From Viridibacterium curvum (GTDB taxonomy: Bacteria > Pseudomonadota > Gammaproteobacteria > Burkholderiales > Rhodocyclaceae): a stretch of 64,000 bases of DNA. Made by a program: the position numbers and the translations under genes. This document shows, one piece after another, positions 18,390 through 27,845 of the stretch. The DNA lies in NCBI RefSeq assembly GCF_039544165.1, contig NZ_BAABLD010000017.1:124001-188000 (forward strand). Reading direction: 5' to 3'. A model generated the notes under the pieces. It did not search any database. It was given only the letters and a program-made list of their open reading frames with translations, and had not been told where the DNA came from. How positions within the stretch are numbered: position 1 is the first letter of the stretch; every line of letters begins with the position of its first letter.

Positions 18390-20077
18390 GCACCACCATG
18401 CGGCCGGTCTGGCTCGCCGGGCGCGGTCTCTCGTGCCCACTCGGTGCCTCACTTGCTGAAAGCCTCGCCCGCCTGACGCAGCCGGCGCTGAGGACCCTGG
18501 TCGATTGCGGCGACCTCGGCACGCTCCCTCTGTTCAGCCTCAGCAACAACACCGCGCAGGACGCCGAGCAATGGCATCTGCAGACGCGCGTACAGATACG
18601 GCAGGTAGCGGCCGAAGCAGGGCTGACGAACAAGCCAGACGCACCGCTCTTCATCGCCAGCTCGTCGATCAACATCGGCGCACTAGAGTTGGGCTCTCGC
18701 TGGCAACGCGACAGCGCCTTCGCGGAGCTCGAAGAGCTTGCCAAAGCACTCGACTGGCAAGGGCCGCTGTACTGGATCAACACCGCCTGCACGAGTGCAC
18801 TCAATGCAGTGCTTGCCGCCCGTAGCCTGATTGCCAATGGCCTGCATGACGACGTGATGGTGCTGGGCCTGGAGCTACCCAATCGTTTCACGACGCGCGG
18901 CTTTGCCGCCATGCAGCTGCTGTCGCCAACCCGGCCACAACCACTGGGGGCTGCGCGCGATGGCCTCGTCCTCGGCGAAGCCATTGCGGCCCTTCATCTA
19001 TCCAGCGCCCCGGCCCGCTGGCAGATCGGACCCGGTGCGCATATCGTCGACGGCGCCGACTCGACGGGAGCCAGCGTAGACGCCATCGTGCGCTGCTGGC
19101 AGGACGCTCTCGGCACGCCGGTCGAATCCGTCGACCTCATCAAGCTTCAGGCATCAGGCAGCCCGATGAACGACCAGAAAGAGGTCGACGCCGTCACCAG
19201 ACTGGGGCTGAAGCCCACGCCGGAGCTCACCAGCCTCAAGGCCCTGCTGGGCCACAGTCTGGGCGCATCGGGTGCGGCGGAGCTCGCCCTGCTCAGCGCA
19301 TGCCTCGAAGCCGGCACCTGCTCCGCGCCAGACTACCCACTGGACACAACACTCCCTTTGACGCTGACGACTGCCCCGGCAGCCAGTGTGCGCAGGGCAC
19401 TGCTGAGCATCATCGGCTTTGGTGGCAGCCATGCGGCAGTGCGGCTCGAAGACGCGGACGTCACAACCCCGTCTCCACCTATCCCGACACGCACTTACAA
19501 AGTGATTGGTCGCCAGACCGACGCACAGTCAGCAGACTGGCAGAACGAGCTCTACACGATGCTGGGCAGCCGCCCGCGACGCCTGGGCAGCTGGGTTGAG
19601 CTCGGTCTGTGGGGCGCGCTACGCTGCATGCGTCAGGCAGGGGTTCCTGAGCCCGGCGACGACCTGATCATCCGCATCTCGTCACTGGATGGCCCGCGTC
19701 AGGCCATAGAAAAAGCCTTGTCGGAGAGCCTGGATAGCGGCACACCCATGCCTTTCAGTTTCCTGCAGAGCCAGCCTTCACAGTTGCTGGCACGGCTGGC
19801 TGCGGCGCTGCACTGGCAAGGGGATGCCCGCATCGTCACTCAGCGCGACCCGATTGCGTTGATCCGGCTGGCCCTCTGCGAACAGGCTACGTGCGGCGGG
19901 GACATCCTCCTGGGCTGGCTGGACGAAGCCACGCCCACACTGCCGGCGCGCAGCCAATGGCTGTTTCTACGCAGCGATGCTGCGGCCCTGACATCAGAGG
20001 CACCCGCCGGTATTGATGGCGACGTGATGCTGGCCCACGCATTCCGCCTTGACGAGGGGGTGCTGCGCTGGTGGTGA
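18386..20077 (+). CDS. Atypical beta-ketoacyl synthase with C-terminal extension
   Basis: This 563-residue protein has a KAS I/II-type domain (about 1-375): Cys135 in NTACTSALNA, Lys285 and His290 in LKALLGHSLGASG. The first catalytic histidine, normally in a HGTGT-like motif, is absent: the aligned stretch reads LQASGSPMND with Ala256 at that place. Loss of this His usually impairs decarboxylation, so the enzyme may act as a chain-length/initiation partner or acyltransferase instead. The last 180 residues (from about 385) resemble the separate beta-ketoacyl synthase N-terminal-like domain found in aryl-polyene and resorcinol clusters. It overlaps the ACP gene (ATGA) and ends the operon, directly against the convergent GGDEF-EAL gene. 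Confidence 0.8.
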   Translation: MSTTMRPVWLAGRGLSCPLGASLAESLARLTQPALRTLVDCGDLGTLPLFSLSNNTAQDAEQWHLQTRVQIRQVAAEAGLTNKPDAPLFIASSSINIGALELGSRWQRDSAFAELEELAKALDWQGPLYWINTACTSALNAVLAARSLIANGLHDDVMVLGLELPNRFTTRGFAAMQLLSPTRPQPLGAARDGLVLGEAIAALHLSSAPARWQIGPGAHIVDGADSTGASVDAIVRCWQDALGTPVESVDLIKLQASGSPMNDQKEVDAVTRLGLKPTPELTSLKALLGHSLGASGAAELALLSACLEAGTCSAPDYPLDTTLPLTLTTAPAASVRRALLSIIGFGGSHAAVRLEDADVTTPSPPIPTRTYKVIGRQTDAQSADWQNELYTMLGSRPRRLGSWVELGLWGALRCMRQAGVPEPGDDLIIRISSLDGPRQAIEKALSESLDSGTPMPFSFLQSQPSQLLARLAAALHWQGDARIVTQRDPIALIRLALCEQATCGGDILLGWLDEATPTLPARSQWLFLRSDAAALTSEAPAGIDGDVMLAHAFRLDEGVLRWW

Positions 20078-23000
20078 TCAGACGACGCGCAGCGCGGGTG
20101 GCTGGCGAAAGTCTTCGGCACGCACGTGCATGCCGGTCTGCATCACGCGGCTGAACACGTCGAAGGTCACCGGCGGACAGAAGAAATAACCCTGCGCGGT
20201 GCGACAGCCTTCGCGCACAAGGAAGTCAACCTGGGCGCGCGCCTCGGCACCTTCAGCCACTACATCCAGCTTGAGACTCTTGCCCATCTGGATGATGGCC
20301 CGCACGATGGCAGCGTCATCAGGATCCTCCGCAATGTCGCGCACGAAGCTCTGGTCGATCTTGAGACGATCCACGGCGAAACGCTTGAGGTAGGACAGCG
20401 AGGAGTAGCCCGTGCCGAAATCGTCGATCGACAGCCGCACGCCCAACGCCTTGAGGTTCTGCATGGTCTCCAGCGCGCTTTCGGCATGCTGCATGATCAG
20501 GGACTCGGTGATTTCCAGCTCCAGCAACGCCGCGGGCAGTCCCGTATCGCGCAGCACCTCGCGCACAGTCGCGACGATGTCATCGCGGCGGAACTGCAGG
20601 GGAGAAATGTTCACCGCCACACCCACGTTCTGATGGCCCGCCAGTTGCCAGGCGCGCGCATGCAGACAAGCCTGCCGCAGAACCCAGCGGCCGATGGGCA
20701 CTATGAGGCCGGACTCTTCCGCAATCGGAATGAAGCGGCCTGGCGGCACAAAGCCCAGCGTGTCGGACTGCCACCGGATCAGCGCCTCGGCACCCACGAT
20801 CTCGCCACTCGTGAGATCAACCTGCGGCTGGTAGTGCAGCAACAGCTCGCCGCGATCGAGCGCCAGACGCAAATGGTTTTCGATCTGCAGCCGCTCCAGC
20901 GCATTGGCATTCATCTGCTCGGTGAAGAAGCGGTAGGTATTCCGGCCGCTCTCTTTGGCGTGATACATCGCCGTATCGGCGTTCTTCATCAGCACGTCGG
21001 CGCTGCGGCCATCGTCCGGATAGACCGCGATGCCGATCGAGAACGAGGTGCCGAGCGTGTGACCTTCGAGGTCGAAAGGCTCAGCCAGCTTGCGCAGGAT
21101 CTTTTCCGCAATGCGCGCGGGCACCTCGGCATCCAGCAGGTCAGAGAGAACGATAAGGAACTCATCGCCGCCCTGCCGGCAGACTGTGTCGGTATCACGC
21201 ACGCAGAAGCTCAACCGCTCGGCCACCGCGCGCAGCAGGCGGTCGCCGGCGATATGCCCCAGCGAATCGTTGATGGTCTTGAAACGATCGAGATCGAGGA
21301 ACAGCAGCGCGACTTTCTGCTCGCTGCGCTCGGCACGCGCGAGGGCTTGTTCAAGGCGATCCTGAAACAAGGTGCGGTTGGGCAAGGCAGTCAATGGATC
21401 GTGGTGGGCCAGGAACGCGATACGCGCCTCGCTGGCCTTGCGCTCGGTGATGTCAGAGAACACGGCCACGAAATTGGTCAGCGTACCGGCGCGATCGCGC
21501 ACCGCGCTGATCGACTGCCAGCCGGGGAACTCCGTCCCGTCGTAACGGGAAATCATTGACTCACCCTGCCACGAACCATTGCGCTCCGTGCTGTTCCACA
21601 CCAGCTGGATCTGACTGGCATCGAAACGGCTTGCCGACAACATCTGCGGCATCTGTCCGACGGCCTCACTGGCCTCAAAGCCGGTGAGCTCACAGAAGGC
21701 GCGATTGACCGAAAGGATGCGGCGCTGCGCATCGGTAATCATGATGGCCTCGACGCTGTTGTCGAACACAGTCGCCGCCAGGCGCAGCTCTTCTTCGGCA
21801 CGACGCTGGGCCGAGATGTCGCTCATGGTGAACACGACCGGGTGCAGGCCGGTGCGATCATCACGCGCCAAAGGCTCGGCACGCGCCACGAACCACACCC
21901 GAGAAGCGTCCCGCCGCTCTACACCGACCACCGCAGAGGTCGAGCGCCCGGTGCGCATCGCGCGTGCACCAGGCAGCTCGTCGATGGGACATGGCGAGCC
22001 ATCCTCATGGAAGTAGCGCAGACCCATGGGGTCGAACAGAGGCGGAAAGGTTTCGTCCGGCGCCAGACCATAAGTGCGCCGTGCCGCGGCATTGGCAATG
22101 ATCACCTGACCGGACGCATCGCGCATCACGACGCCCTCACGCATTGCGGAAAGAATCAGACGCATCCGCCCTTCGCTCTCGCGCAACTCGGCCGCCGCCT
22201 GTTTGCGCGCCGTGATGTCCTCGATAACCTCGACGAACTGACTGGAGCCCTGACGACGCGTGCGCACCAGCGACAGCGTCAGGTTTACCCACACGATCTC
22301 GCCGTTGGCGCGGCGCAAGCGCTTCTCCATCGAAACGCTTTTCTCTTCGCCCAGCACCAGCTGATCCAGCAGGCTCTCATTCGGCTCGATGTCGTCCGGA
22401 TAGGTGATCTCGCGAAAGTCCCGACGCAGCAACTCGGCCTCGGTGTAACCGACGATCTCGCAATAACGCAGATTGACGCGCAGCAGTCGTCCGTTGATTG
22501 CACACAAGGCCATACCCACAGCGGCCTGCTCGAATGCACTGCGCAGGCGCGCCTCGCTGTCTTCCAGCGCAGCTTCCGAAGCACCGTGCGCGCTGATGTC
22601 GATGAATATTCCGCGCATGGTCGTGACATGTCCACGATCACCCGAGACCAGCGTGCGCAGATCGCGTACGAAGACCTCGCTGCCATCAGCATGCAGCATG
22701 CGGTATTCACATTCGTGCGAGCCGCTCATCATGGAGCGCTCGAGCAGGAAGTTGGTTGCGATGCCTACGTCTTCAGGATGCAGGCGTGAGCGCCAGAACC
22801 CGGGGCACTTCCAGTCCGCAATGCTGAAGCCGAGCAAGCGCGCCCCCGGCGCGGAAACATAGGTGAAGGAATCGGTGCGTGCCTCGTACTCCCAGGCAAC
22901 GACGTTGGTGCCCTCAATCAGGAGCCGGTAACGCTGCTCCGACAGCTCCAATGCTTCGGCGCGTGAGCGCATGCCACGCAGCTGACGTCGATAGGCCAGT

Positions 23001-23173
23001 GCGGCAACCAGCAGCACGATAGCTGCGACAAACGAAGTCAGGCCGACCACACCGGGTGACAAGGCGGCGTCCTCTGAGGATTGGGCCACAGCTTCAGGAC
23101 AGCACGGCACGGCCAGCGCAACCGCGGTTACGGATGCGCGCAGCAGTGCCAGACCGGGAAACCGTTTACTCAC
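20078..23173 (-). CDS. Membrane PAS-GGDEF-EAL cyclic-di-GMP signalling protein
   Basis: The 1031-residue protein starts at GTG (23173) with AAGGGGG upstream. It has a signal-like N-terminus and one TM helix (about 41-63), then four PAS/PAC units (about 80-200, 205-330, 335-460, 465-590). The GGDEF domain is intact (GGDEF at 668-672), with an RxxD inhibitory site five residues before it. The EAL domain follows, with EAL at 796-798 in GAEALIRW and DDFGTGYSSLSYLKRF near the end. Both synthesis and breakdown of c-di-GMP are possible by sequence. Its stop abuts the stop of the convergent ketosynthase gene with no space for a terminator. Confidence 0.93.
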   Translation of the reverse strand: MSKRFPGLALLRASVTAVALAVPCCPEAVAQSSEDAALSPGVVGLTSFVAAIVLLVAALAYRRQLRGMRSRAEALELSEQRYRLLIEGTNVVAWEYEARTDSFTYVSAPGARLLGFSIADWKCPGFWRSRLHPEDVGIATNFLLERSMMSGSHECEYRMLHADGSEVFVRDLRTLVSGDRGHVTTMRGIFIDISAHGASEAALEDSEARLRSAFEQAAVGMALCAINGRLLRVNLRYCEIVGYTEAELLRRDFREITYPDDIEPNESLLDQLVLGEEKSVSMEKRLRRANGEIVWVNLTLSLVRTRRQGSSQFVEVIEDITARKQAAAELRESEGRMRLILSAMREGVVMRDASGQVIIANAAARRTYGLAPDETFPPLFDPMGLRYFHEDGSPCPIDELPGARAMRTGRSTSAVVGVERRDASRVWFVARAEPLARDDRTGLHPVVFTMSDISAQRRAEEELRLAATVFDNSVEAIMITDAQRRILSVNRAFCELTGFEASEAVGQMPQMLSASRFDASQIQLVWNSTERNGSWQGESMISRYDGTEFPGWQSISAVRDRAGTLTNFVAVFSDITERKASEARIAFLAHHDPLTALPNRTLFQDRLEQALARAERSEQKVALLFLDLDRFKTINDSLGHIAGDRLLRAVAERLSFCVRDTDTVCRQGGDEFLIVLSDLLDAEVPARIAEKILRKLAEPFDLEGHTLGTSFSIGIAVYPDDGRSADVLMKNADTAMYHAKESGRNTYRFFTEQMNANALERLQIENHLRLALDRGELLLHYQPQVDLTSGEIVGAEALIRWQSDTLGFVPPGRFIPIAEESGLIVPIGRWVLRQACLHARAWQLAGHQNVGVAVNISPLQFRRDDIVATVREVLRDTGLPAALLELEITESLIMQHAESALETMQNLKALGVRLSIDDFGTGYSSLSYLKRFAVDRLKIDQSFVRDIAEDPDDAAIVRAIIQMGKSLKLDVVAEGAEARAQVDFLVREGCRTAQGYFFCPPVTFDVFSRVMQTGMHVRAEDFRQPPALRVV

Positions 23174-23396
23174 TCACGCCCCCTTCGTGCATTGTCATCG
23201 CCACAACGATGCCAGAGTCATCATGCGCCCTGCATACCCCTGCTATCAGCTATCCGGACCCTGCAACACCCAGGCCCTGTTTATTACGCAGCTCATTGAT
23301 ACTTCAGGGATAGTTTTGTCCGTCCAGAATACCTCATCAGGACGGCTGTGCATCATTGTGGCATTGCAGCATCGCGACACATCACACGGTAAACGA

Positions 23397-23693
23397 TTAC
23401 AGCGTTGCGGCCTGCGCAAAAGCCCCGCCAAGCGCTGCCAGTTCCGCCAAGGCCCCCTCTTCCACCTCGATGCTCTCTACACGCGCTCCGGCCGGACCTC
23501 TGCCAGCCCAATGAATCAGCGCCACAACGTCAGCATGCGTACCGCCGACAAGGGCCTCCACGCTGCCGTCGCTGCGGTTCCGCACCCATCCCTGCAAGCT
23601 CAGGTCGTTGGCGGCCTGCACCATGTTCCAGCGGTATCCAACACCTTGCACCAGGCCACGGATACGTAGCCGGCGGATCACCCGTTGCGTCAT
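23397..23693 (-). CDS. acyP: Acylphosphatase
   Basis: This 98-residue cytoplasmic enzyme hydrolyses carboxyl-phosphate bonds of acyl phosphates. The catalytic loop RGLVQGVGYRWNM contains the essential Arg, and the Asn is in GWVRNRSDGSVEA. Length matches the family. Its start overlaps the stop of the SulP transporter gene by 4 nt (ATGA), so it is translated from the same message. The reason for this pairing is not clear. Confidence 0.93.
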   Translation of the reverse strand: MTQRVIRRLRIRGLVQGVGYRWNMVQAANDLSLQGWVRNRSDGSVEALVGGTHADVVALIHWAGRGPAGARVESIEVEEGALAELAALGGAFAQAATL

Positions 23694-25396
23694 GCGTTTT
23701 CCCCACTCTTTCCAGGCCCGTCGCCGGACGGTTCAGCGCCATTCTGTCTGGCGCTGCCCCCGGCCTCGCGCTGAGCGATCAACAGGCTCGCATGCAGCAG
23801 AGCGGCTTCCCGATCGCTCAAGACATTCTCCGCTCCCAGCAAGTCAATGAAACCGGACCTCTGCAACAAGGACCGCGGCTGCTCACCGGCGGCACATAGC
23901 AACAATTTCCCACCCCGCCCATGCAGGTCACGCCGCAGACCATTCAACCAGTCCACGCCCGAAGTATCGATGTTCAGGACATCACGCAAATCCAGCACGG
24001 TGACCTGCGCTACCGTCTGATGCGCAGCCATCTGCGCATCGAGCTTCACCACTGAGCCGAAGAACAAAGAGCCATGCAGGGAGAACATCGCAATCCCATC
24101 ACCGTCATGAAGACGTCGCACGGCGGTCAGGTCCTGCATGCGGTAGATGAAGAACAGGCTGGCCAGCACCATGCCGATTTCTACCGCAATCGTGAGATCG
24201 AACAGCACTGTGAGCAGGAATGTGCTGACGAGAATGATGCGGTAGTTCCAGGAGAAGTGCCGCAACCGCGCGAACTCGTGCCACTCCCCCATCCCCCAGG
24301 CCGTCACCATCACGATGGCGGCCAGCACGCAAACGGGCACATAGGCAGCCAGCGGCGCCGCTACGAGCACAATGATCAGCAGGGTCAGCACATGCACAAT
24401 ACCCGCCACCGGTGTGCGTCCGCCAGAGCGGATGTTTGTAGCCGTGCGAGCTATGGCTCCGGTTGCAGCAACGCCACCCACCATGGGAGAGACGATGTTG
24501 GCCAGGCCCTGCGCCACGAGCTCCTGGTTGGGGTCGTGGCGATCATTGATCTGCGCATCGGCCACGCGCGCAGACAAGAGTGATTCGATGCCGCCCAGCA
24601 AGGCAATCGTTATCGCCGGGGCAAGCAGCTTGCCGACGTGCTCCAATGAGGGCAGAGGAAAGCCGAACGCCGGCAAGCCTTGGGGAATGCCATTGAAGCG
24701 GCTGCCCAGCGTTTCGACTTCCAGCCCACAGAGGCTCGCCACCAGCGTGCCCAGCAGCAGCCCCGCAAGCTGCGCCGGCATCACGCCGAGACGCGGAATG
24801 CGTTTCACGACTCGCGACCACAGCAGGATGAAGACAAAGGTGCCAGCGGCCAGCAGCGTAGTGAGCGGGTCCAGATCCGGCGCCGCTTGCGACAACACGC
24901 GCCAGCGCGCAAAGAACTCGGCCGGCACGCTATCGACGGGAAGGCCGAAGAAATCACGCAGCTGCGAGATGGCAATGACAACTGCAATCCCGTTGGTGAA
25001 GCCGATCACCACCGAAACAGGGATCATGCGGATCAGGCTGCCCAGCCCTGCCAGCCCGAGCGCAACGAGCAGCCAGCCAGCCAGGAAGGTGGCTGCCAGC
25101 ATGTTGCTTACGCCGTAAGCCACGACGATGCTGTACAGAATAGGGATGAAAGCCCCGGTGGGGCCGCCAATCTGCACACGGGAGCCCCCGCAGGCCGAAA
25201 TGATCAGACCGGCAACAATGGCCGTCCACAACCCGGCCGCCGGACTGACACCACTGGCGATCGCGAATGCCATGGCCAGCGGCAGCGCCAGCACACCGAC
25301 GGTGAAGCCTGCCGACGCATCGCGCAGAAAAGCTGGACGGTCGTAGCCCTTGAGGGCTTCCAGCAGTTTGGGTTTGAATCGGAATGCAATGCTCAT
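23690..25396 (-). CDS. SulP family inorganic anion transporter with STAS domain
   Basis: The 568-residue inner-membrane protein has a hydrophobic core of 12-14 segments (residues about 20-425), opening with AGFTVGVLALPLAMAFAIASG, a typical SulP motif. The C-terminal STAS domain (about 440-545) carries VLDLRDVLNIDTSGVDWL, with the DTSG motif. Substrates of the family include sulfate, bicarbonate and C4-dicarboxylates; none can be assigned here. AGGAG lies 6 nt before the ATG. It is followed by acyP and preceded by metG on the same strand, with hairpins in the gap. Confidence 0.92.
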   Translation of the reverse strand: MSIAFRFKPKLLEALKGYDRPAFLRDASAGFTVGVLALPLAMAFAIASGVSPAAGLWTAIVAGLIISACGGSRVQIGGPTGAFIPILYSIVVAYGVSNMLAATFLAGWLLVALGLAGLGSLIRMIPVSVVIGFTNGIAVVIAISQLRDFFGLPVDSVPAEFFARWRVLSQAAPDLDPLTTLLAAGTFVFILLWSRVVKRIPRLGVMPAQLAGLLLGTLVASLCGLEVETLGSRFNGIPQGLPAFGFPLPSLEHVGKLLAPAITIALLGGIESLLSARVADAQINDRHDPNQELVAQGLANIVSPMVGGVAATGAIARTATNIRSGGRTPVAGIVHVLTLLIIVLVAAPLAAYVPVCVLAAIVMVTAWGMGEWHEFARLRHFSWNYRIILVSTFLLTVLFDLTIAVEIGMVLASLFFIYRMQDLTAVRRLHDGDGIAMFSLHGSLFFGSVVKLDAQMAAHQTVAQVTVLDLRDVLNIDTSGVDWLNGLRRDLHGRGGKLLLCAAGEQPRSLLQRSGFIDLLGAENVLSDREAALLHASLLIAQREAGGSARQNGAEPSGDGPGKSGENA

Positions 25397-25498
25397 GAAC
25401 GCTCCTGACAGACACGGAAAGAGAAAATCTCTTTCAGCGTCGGTCAGGCGCGTGCAGATGCTGAATCAACCAACGACGGCGCGGAGAAAGCCCCCCCC

Positions 25499-25542
25499 CG
25501 GCTGGACTCGGCGAGTCCAGCCCGCCCCCCAAGGGGGCCAGG
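25499..25542. repeat. Two adjacent inverted repeats between metG and the SulP gene
   Basis: GGCTGGACTCG-G-CGAGTCCAGCC is a near-perfect palindrome at about 25500-25522, followed by GCCCCCC-AA-GGGGGC and preceded by a run of nine C. The T-tract needed for a textbook terminator is missing. It may end the metG transcript or be a dispersed palindromic repeat. Confidence 0.5.
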
Positions 25543-25596
25543 AAAGTCTTGGGACGGCCCTGCGACTTTCCTGAGCGCCCGCTCATCGCCACGCGC

Positions 25597-27726
25597 TCAC
25601 TTGACCCGCATGCCAGGCTGGGCGCCCGAATCGGGCGACAGGATGAACAGCCCCGGCACCTCGCCCGACTCGTCGGACGCCGCCAGCACCATGCCCTCGC
25701 TCATGCCGAACTTCATCTTGCGCGGCGCCAGGTTGGCCACCATGACGGTCAAGCGACCAACCAGCAAAGCCGGGTCGTATGCCGACTTGATGCCCGCGAA
25801 AACCTGACGCGGCTGGGCTTCACCGATATCGAGTTGCAGCTTGATCAGCTTGGCAGCGCCTTCGACATGCTCGGCCGCGACAATCTTCGCGATGCGCAGA
25901 TCAACCTTGCCGAAGTCGTCAATATTGATAACCGGCGAGGCCGCATCCTGCTCCCCTCGCCCGCTTGCGGGAGCGGGGCTGGGGGAGAGGGCTGGCGCGG
26001 CGGCCACCTTGGGCGCTTCGGTCACGAGGCTTTCCTTGTTGGCGTCGATCAGTGCATCGATCTGCTTGCGTTCGATGCGCGTCATGAGGTGCGCATAAAT
26101 GTTGATGGCATGCCCTGCCGCCAGCGGCGAACCCAGATCGCTCCACACGAAAGCCTGCACACCGAAGAAGGCTTCGACCTGTTCAGCCAAAGCAGGCAAT
26201 ACGGGCTTGAGCATGATGGTCAGCGCGCGGAACTGATTCAATGCCGTGCTGCAGGCACGATGCAGGCGGTCGACCTGTGCGGGGTCCTTCGCCAGCTCCC
26301 AGGGCTTCTCGTCATTTACGTAGACGTTGGCCACATCGGCCAGACGCATCACTTCACGCAGCGCCGTGCTGTAGTCACGATCATTGAACGCACGGGTCAG
26401 CGCAGCAATCGTTTCGGTGGCCACAAAGGGCGCGAGCGCAGCAGCGTCACTTGCCGCGAGCTTTCCTTCAAAGCGCTTGCTGATGAAACCTGCACAACGA
26501 CTGGCAATGTTCACGAACTTGCCGACCAGATCCGAATTGACCTTGGCGACGAAATCGTCGAGCGAGAGATCGAGGTCTTCGATATTCGAATTGAGCTTCG
26601 CAGCGAAGTAATAACGCAGCCACTCCGGATTGAGCTTCTGTTCAAGATAGGAGCGCGCGGTAATGAAGGTGCCGCGACTCTTGCTCATCTTCGCGCCATC
26701 AACGGTGAGGAAGCCGTTGACGTTGAGGAAGTTCGGCGTGCGCAGCCCGGCAAAGTGCAGCATCGCCGGCCAGAAAAGCGCGTGGAAGTACAGGATGTCC
26801 TTGCCGATGAAGTGCACCATCTCGGTACCGGCCGCCGCGGCGCGTGCGGGATCGATATAGTCCGCAATGTCCGCCTTGCCGGTGCGATCGAGGTAGTTCT
26901 TGAAACTCGCGAGGTACCCGATAGGTGCATCCAGCCAGACATAGAAATACTTGCCCGGCGCGTCCGGAATCTCGAAGCCGAAGTACGGCGCATCGCGCGA
27001 GATGTCCCAGTCCGACAGTTTGTTCTCGCTTTCGCTGCCAATCCATTCGCGCATCTTGTTCGACGCCTCCGGCGGCATGCGGCGCGCGCCATCAGCATTC
27101 GCCGATTGCGTCCACTCACGCAGGAAAGCCACAGCCTTCGGATCGGACAACTTGAAGAAATAATGCTCGGACGAACGCAGCTCGGGCGTCGCACCCGACA
27201 CCGCCGAATACGGATTCTTCAGCTCGGTCGGCGCATAGGCCGCACCGCAGACTTCGCAGCTGTCGCCGTACTGATCCTTTGCCGCACACTTGGGGCACTC
27301 CCCCTTGATGAAACGGTCCGCAAGGAACATCTGCTTGACCGGGTCATAGAACTGCTCGATGGCACGCGTCGCGATCATGCCGGCCGCACGTAGCCTTCTG
27401 TAGATGTCCTCGGCGAGCACCCGGTTCTCTTCGCTGTGCGTCGAGTGGTAGTTGTCGAAGACCACGCCAAAGTCGGTGAAGTCACGCAAATGTTCGACGC
27501 GCACACGATTCACCAGCGCCTCGGGGGTAATGCCCTCCTTCTCGGCGCGCAGCATCACCGGTGCGCCGTGCGTGTCATCGGCGCAAACGTAATGCACCTC
27601 GTTGCCGCACATGCGCTGGAAACGCACCCAGATGTCGGCCTGGATGTAACCCACCAGGTGACCGAGGTGGATATCCCCGTTAGCGTATGGAAGGGCGTTG
27701 GTGACAAAAATCTTGCGCTGGGACAT
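25597..27726 (-). CDS. metG: Methionine--tRNA ligase
   Basis: The ATG at 27726 gives 709 residues. PYANGDIHLGHL holds the HIGH-type motif, a zinc knuckle of the form CPKC...CEVC is near residue 150, and KMSKSRG is the second ATP motif. A C-terminal tRNA-binding (tRBD/EMAP-like) domain follows from INIDDFGKVDLRIAKI to the end, as in dimeric bacterial MetRS. The linker between the anticodon-binding and tRBD domains contains LSPSPAPASGRGEQ, which is encoded by a palindromic GC-rich repeat (see 25951-25992). The gene is divergent from the histidine kinase and mrp genes. Confidence 0.97.
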   Translation of the reverse strand: MSQRKIFVTNALPYANGDIHLGHLVGYIQADIWVRFQRMCGNEVHYVCADDTHGAPVMLRAEKEGITPEALVNRVRVEHLRDFTDFGVVFDNYHSTHSEENRVLAEDIYRRLRAAGMIATRAIEQFYDPVKQMFLADRFIKGECPKCAAKDQYGDSCEVCGAAYAPTELKNPYSAVSGATPELRSSEHYFFKLSDPKAVAFLREWTQSANADGARRMPPEASNKMREWIGSESENKLSDWDISRDAPYFGFEIPDAPGKYFYVWLDAPIGYLASFKNYLDRTGKADIADYIDPARAAAAGTEMVHFIGKDILYFHALFWPAMLHFAGLRTPNFLNVNGFLTVDGAKMSKSRGTFITARSYLEQKLNPEWLRYYFAAKLNSNIEDLDLSLDDFVAKVNSDLVGKFVNIASRCAGFISKRFEGKLAASDAAALAPFVATETIAALTRAFNDRDYSTALREVMRLADVANVYVNDEKPWELAKDPAQVDRLHRACSTALNQFRALTIMLKPVLPALAEQVEAFFGVQAFVWSDLGSPLAAGHAINIYAHLMTRIERKQIDALIDANKESLVTEAPKVAAAPALSPSPAPASGRGEQDAASPVINIDDFGKVDLRIAKIVAAEHVEGAAKLIKLQLDIGEAQPRQVFAGIKSAYDPALLVGRLTVMVANLAPRKMKFGMSEGMVLAASDESGEVPGLFILSPDSGAQPGMRVK
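25951..25992. repeat. REP-like palindromic repeat inside the metG coding region
   Basis: The stretch combines CTCCCCTCGCCCGC, a short loop and GCGGGAGCGGGG, then CTGGGGGAGAGGG. This is the general form of the GC-rich intergenic palindromes (CCCTCTCCC...GGGAGAGGG type) scattered in many proteobacterial genomes. Here it is in frame and codes for a Pro/Ser/Ala/Gly linker in MetG. Confidence 0.6.
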
Positions 27727-27845
27727 GGAATTTCCGGCTTCTTCGTAGGCCCGTGATTCTAGCAAACCCGAAAACTGCCCGAAGATCCATATGGTGCGCC
27801 CCTCTTCCTGCAGGCAAACTCGGCACAAACTAGTCGTGGTGCGCC

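Noticed and set aside
20126..21559. Long plus-strand frame inside the GGDEF-EAL gene
   Set aside because: Antisense to intact GGDEF and EAL motifs; no domain pattern of its own.
23174..23396. Possible small gene in the acyP to GGDEF-EAL gap
   Set aside because: Frames here (up to about 160 codons including acyP antisense) show no signal, motif or ribosome site; I see nothing identifiable in this 223-bp gap.
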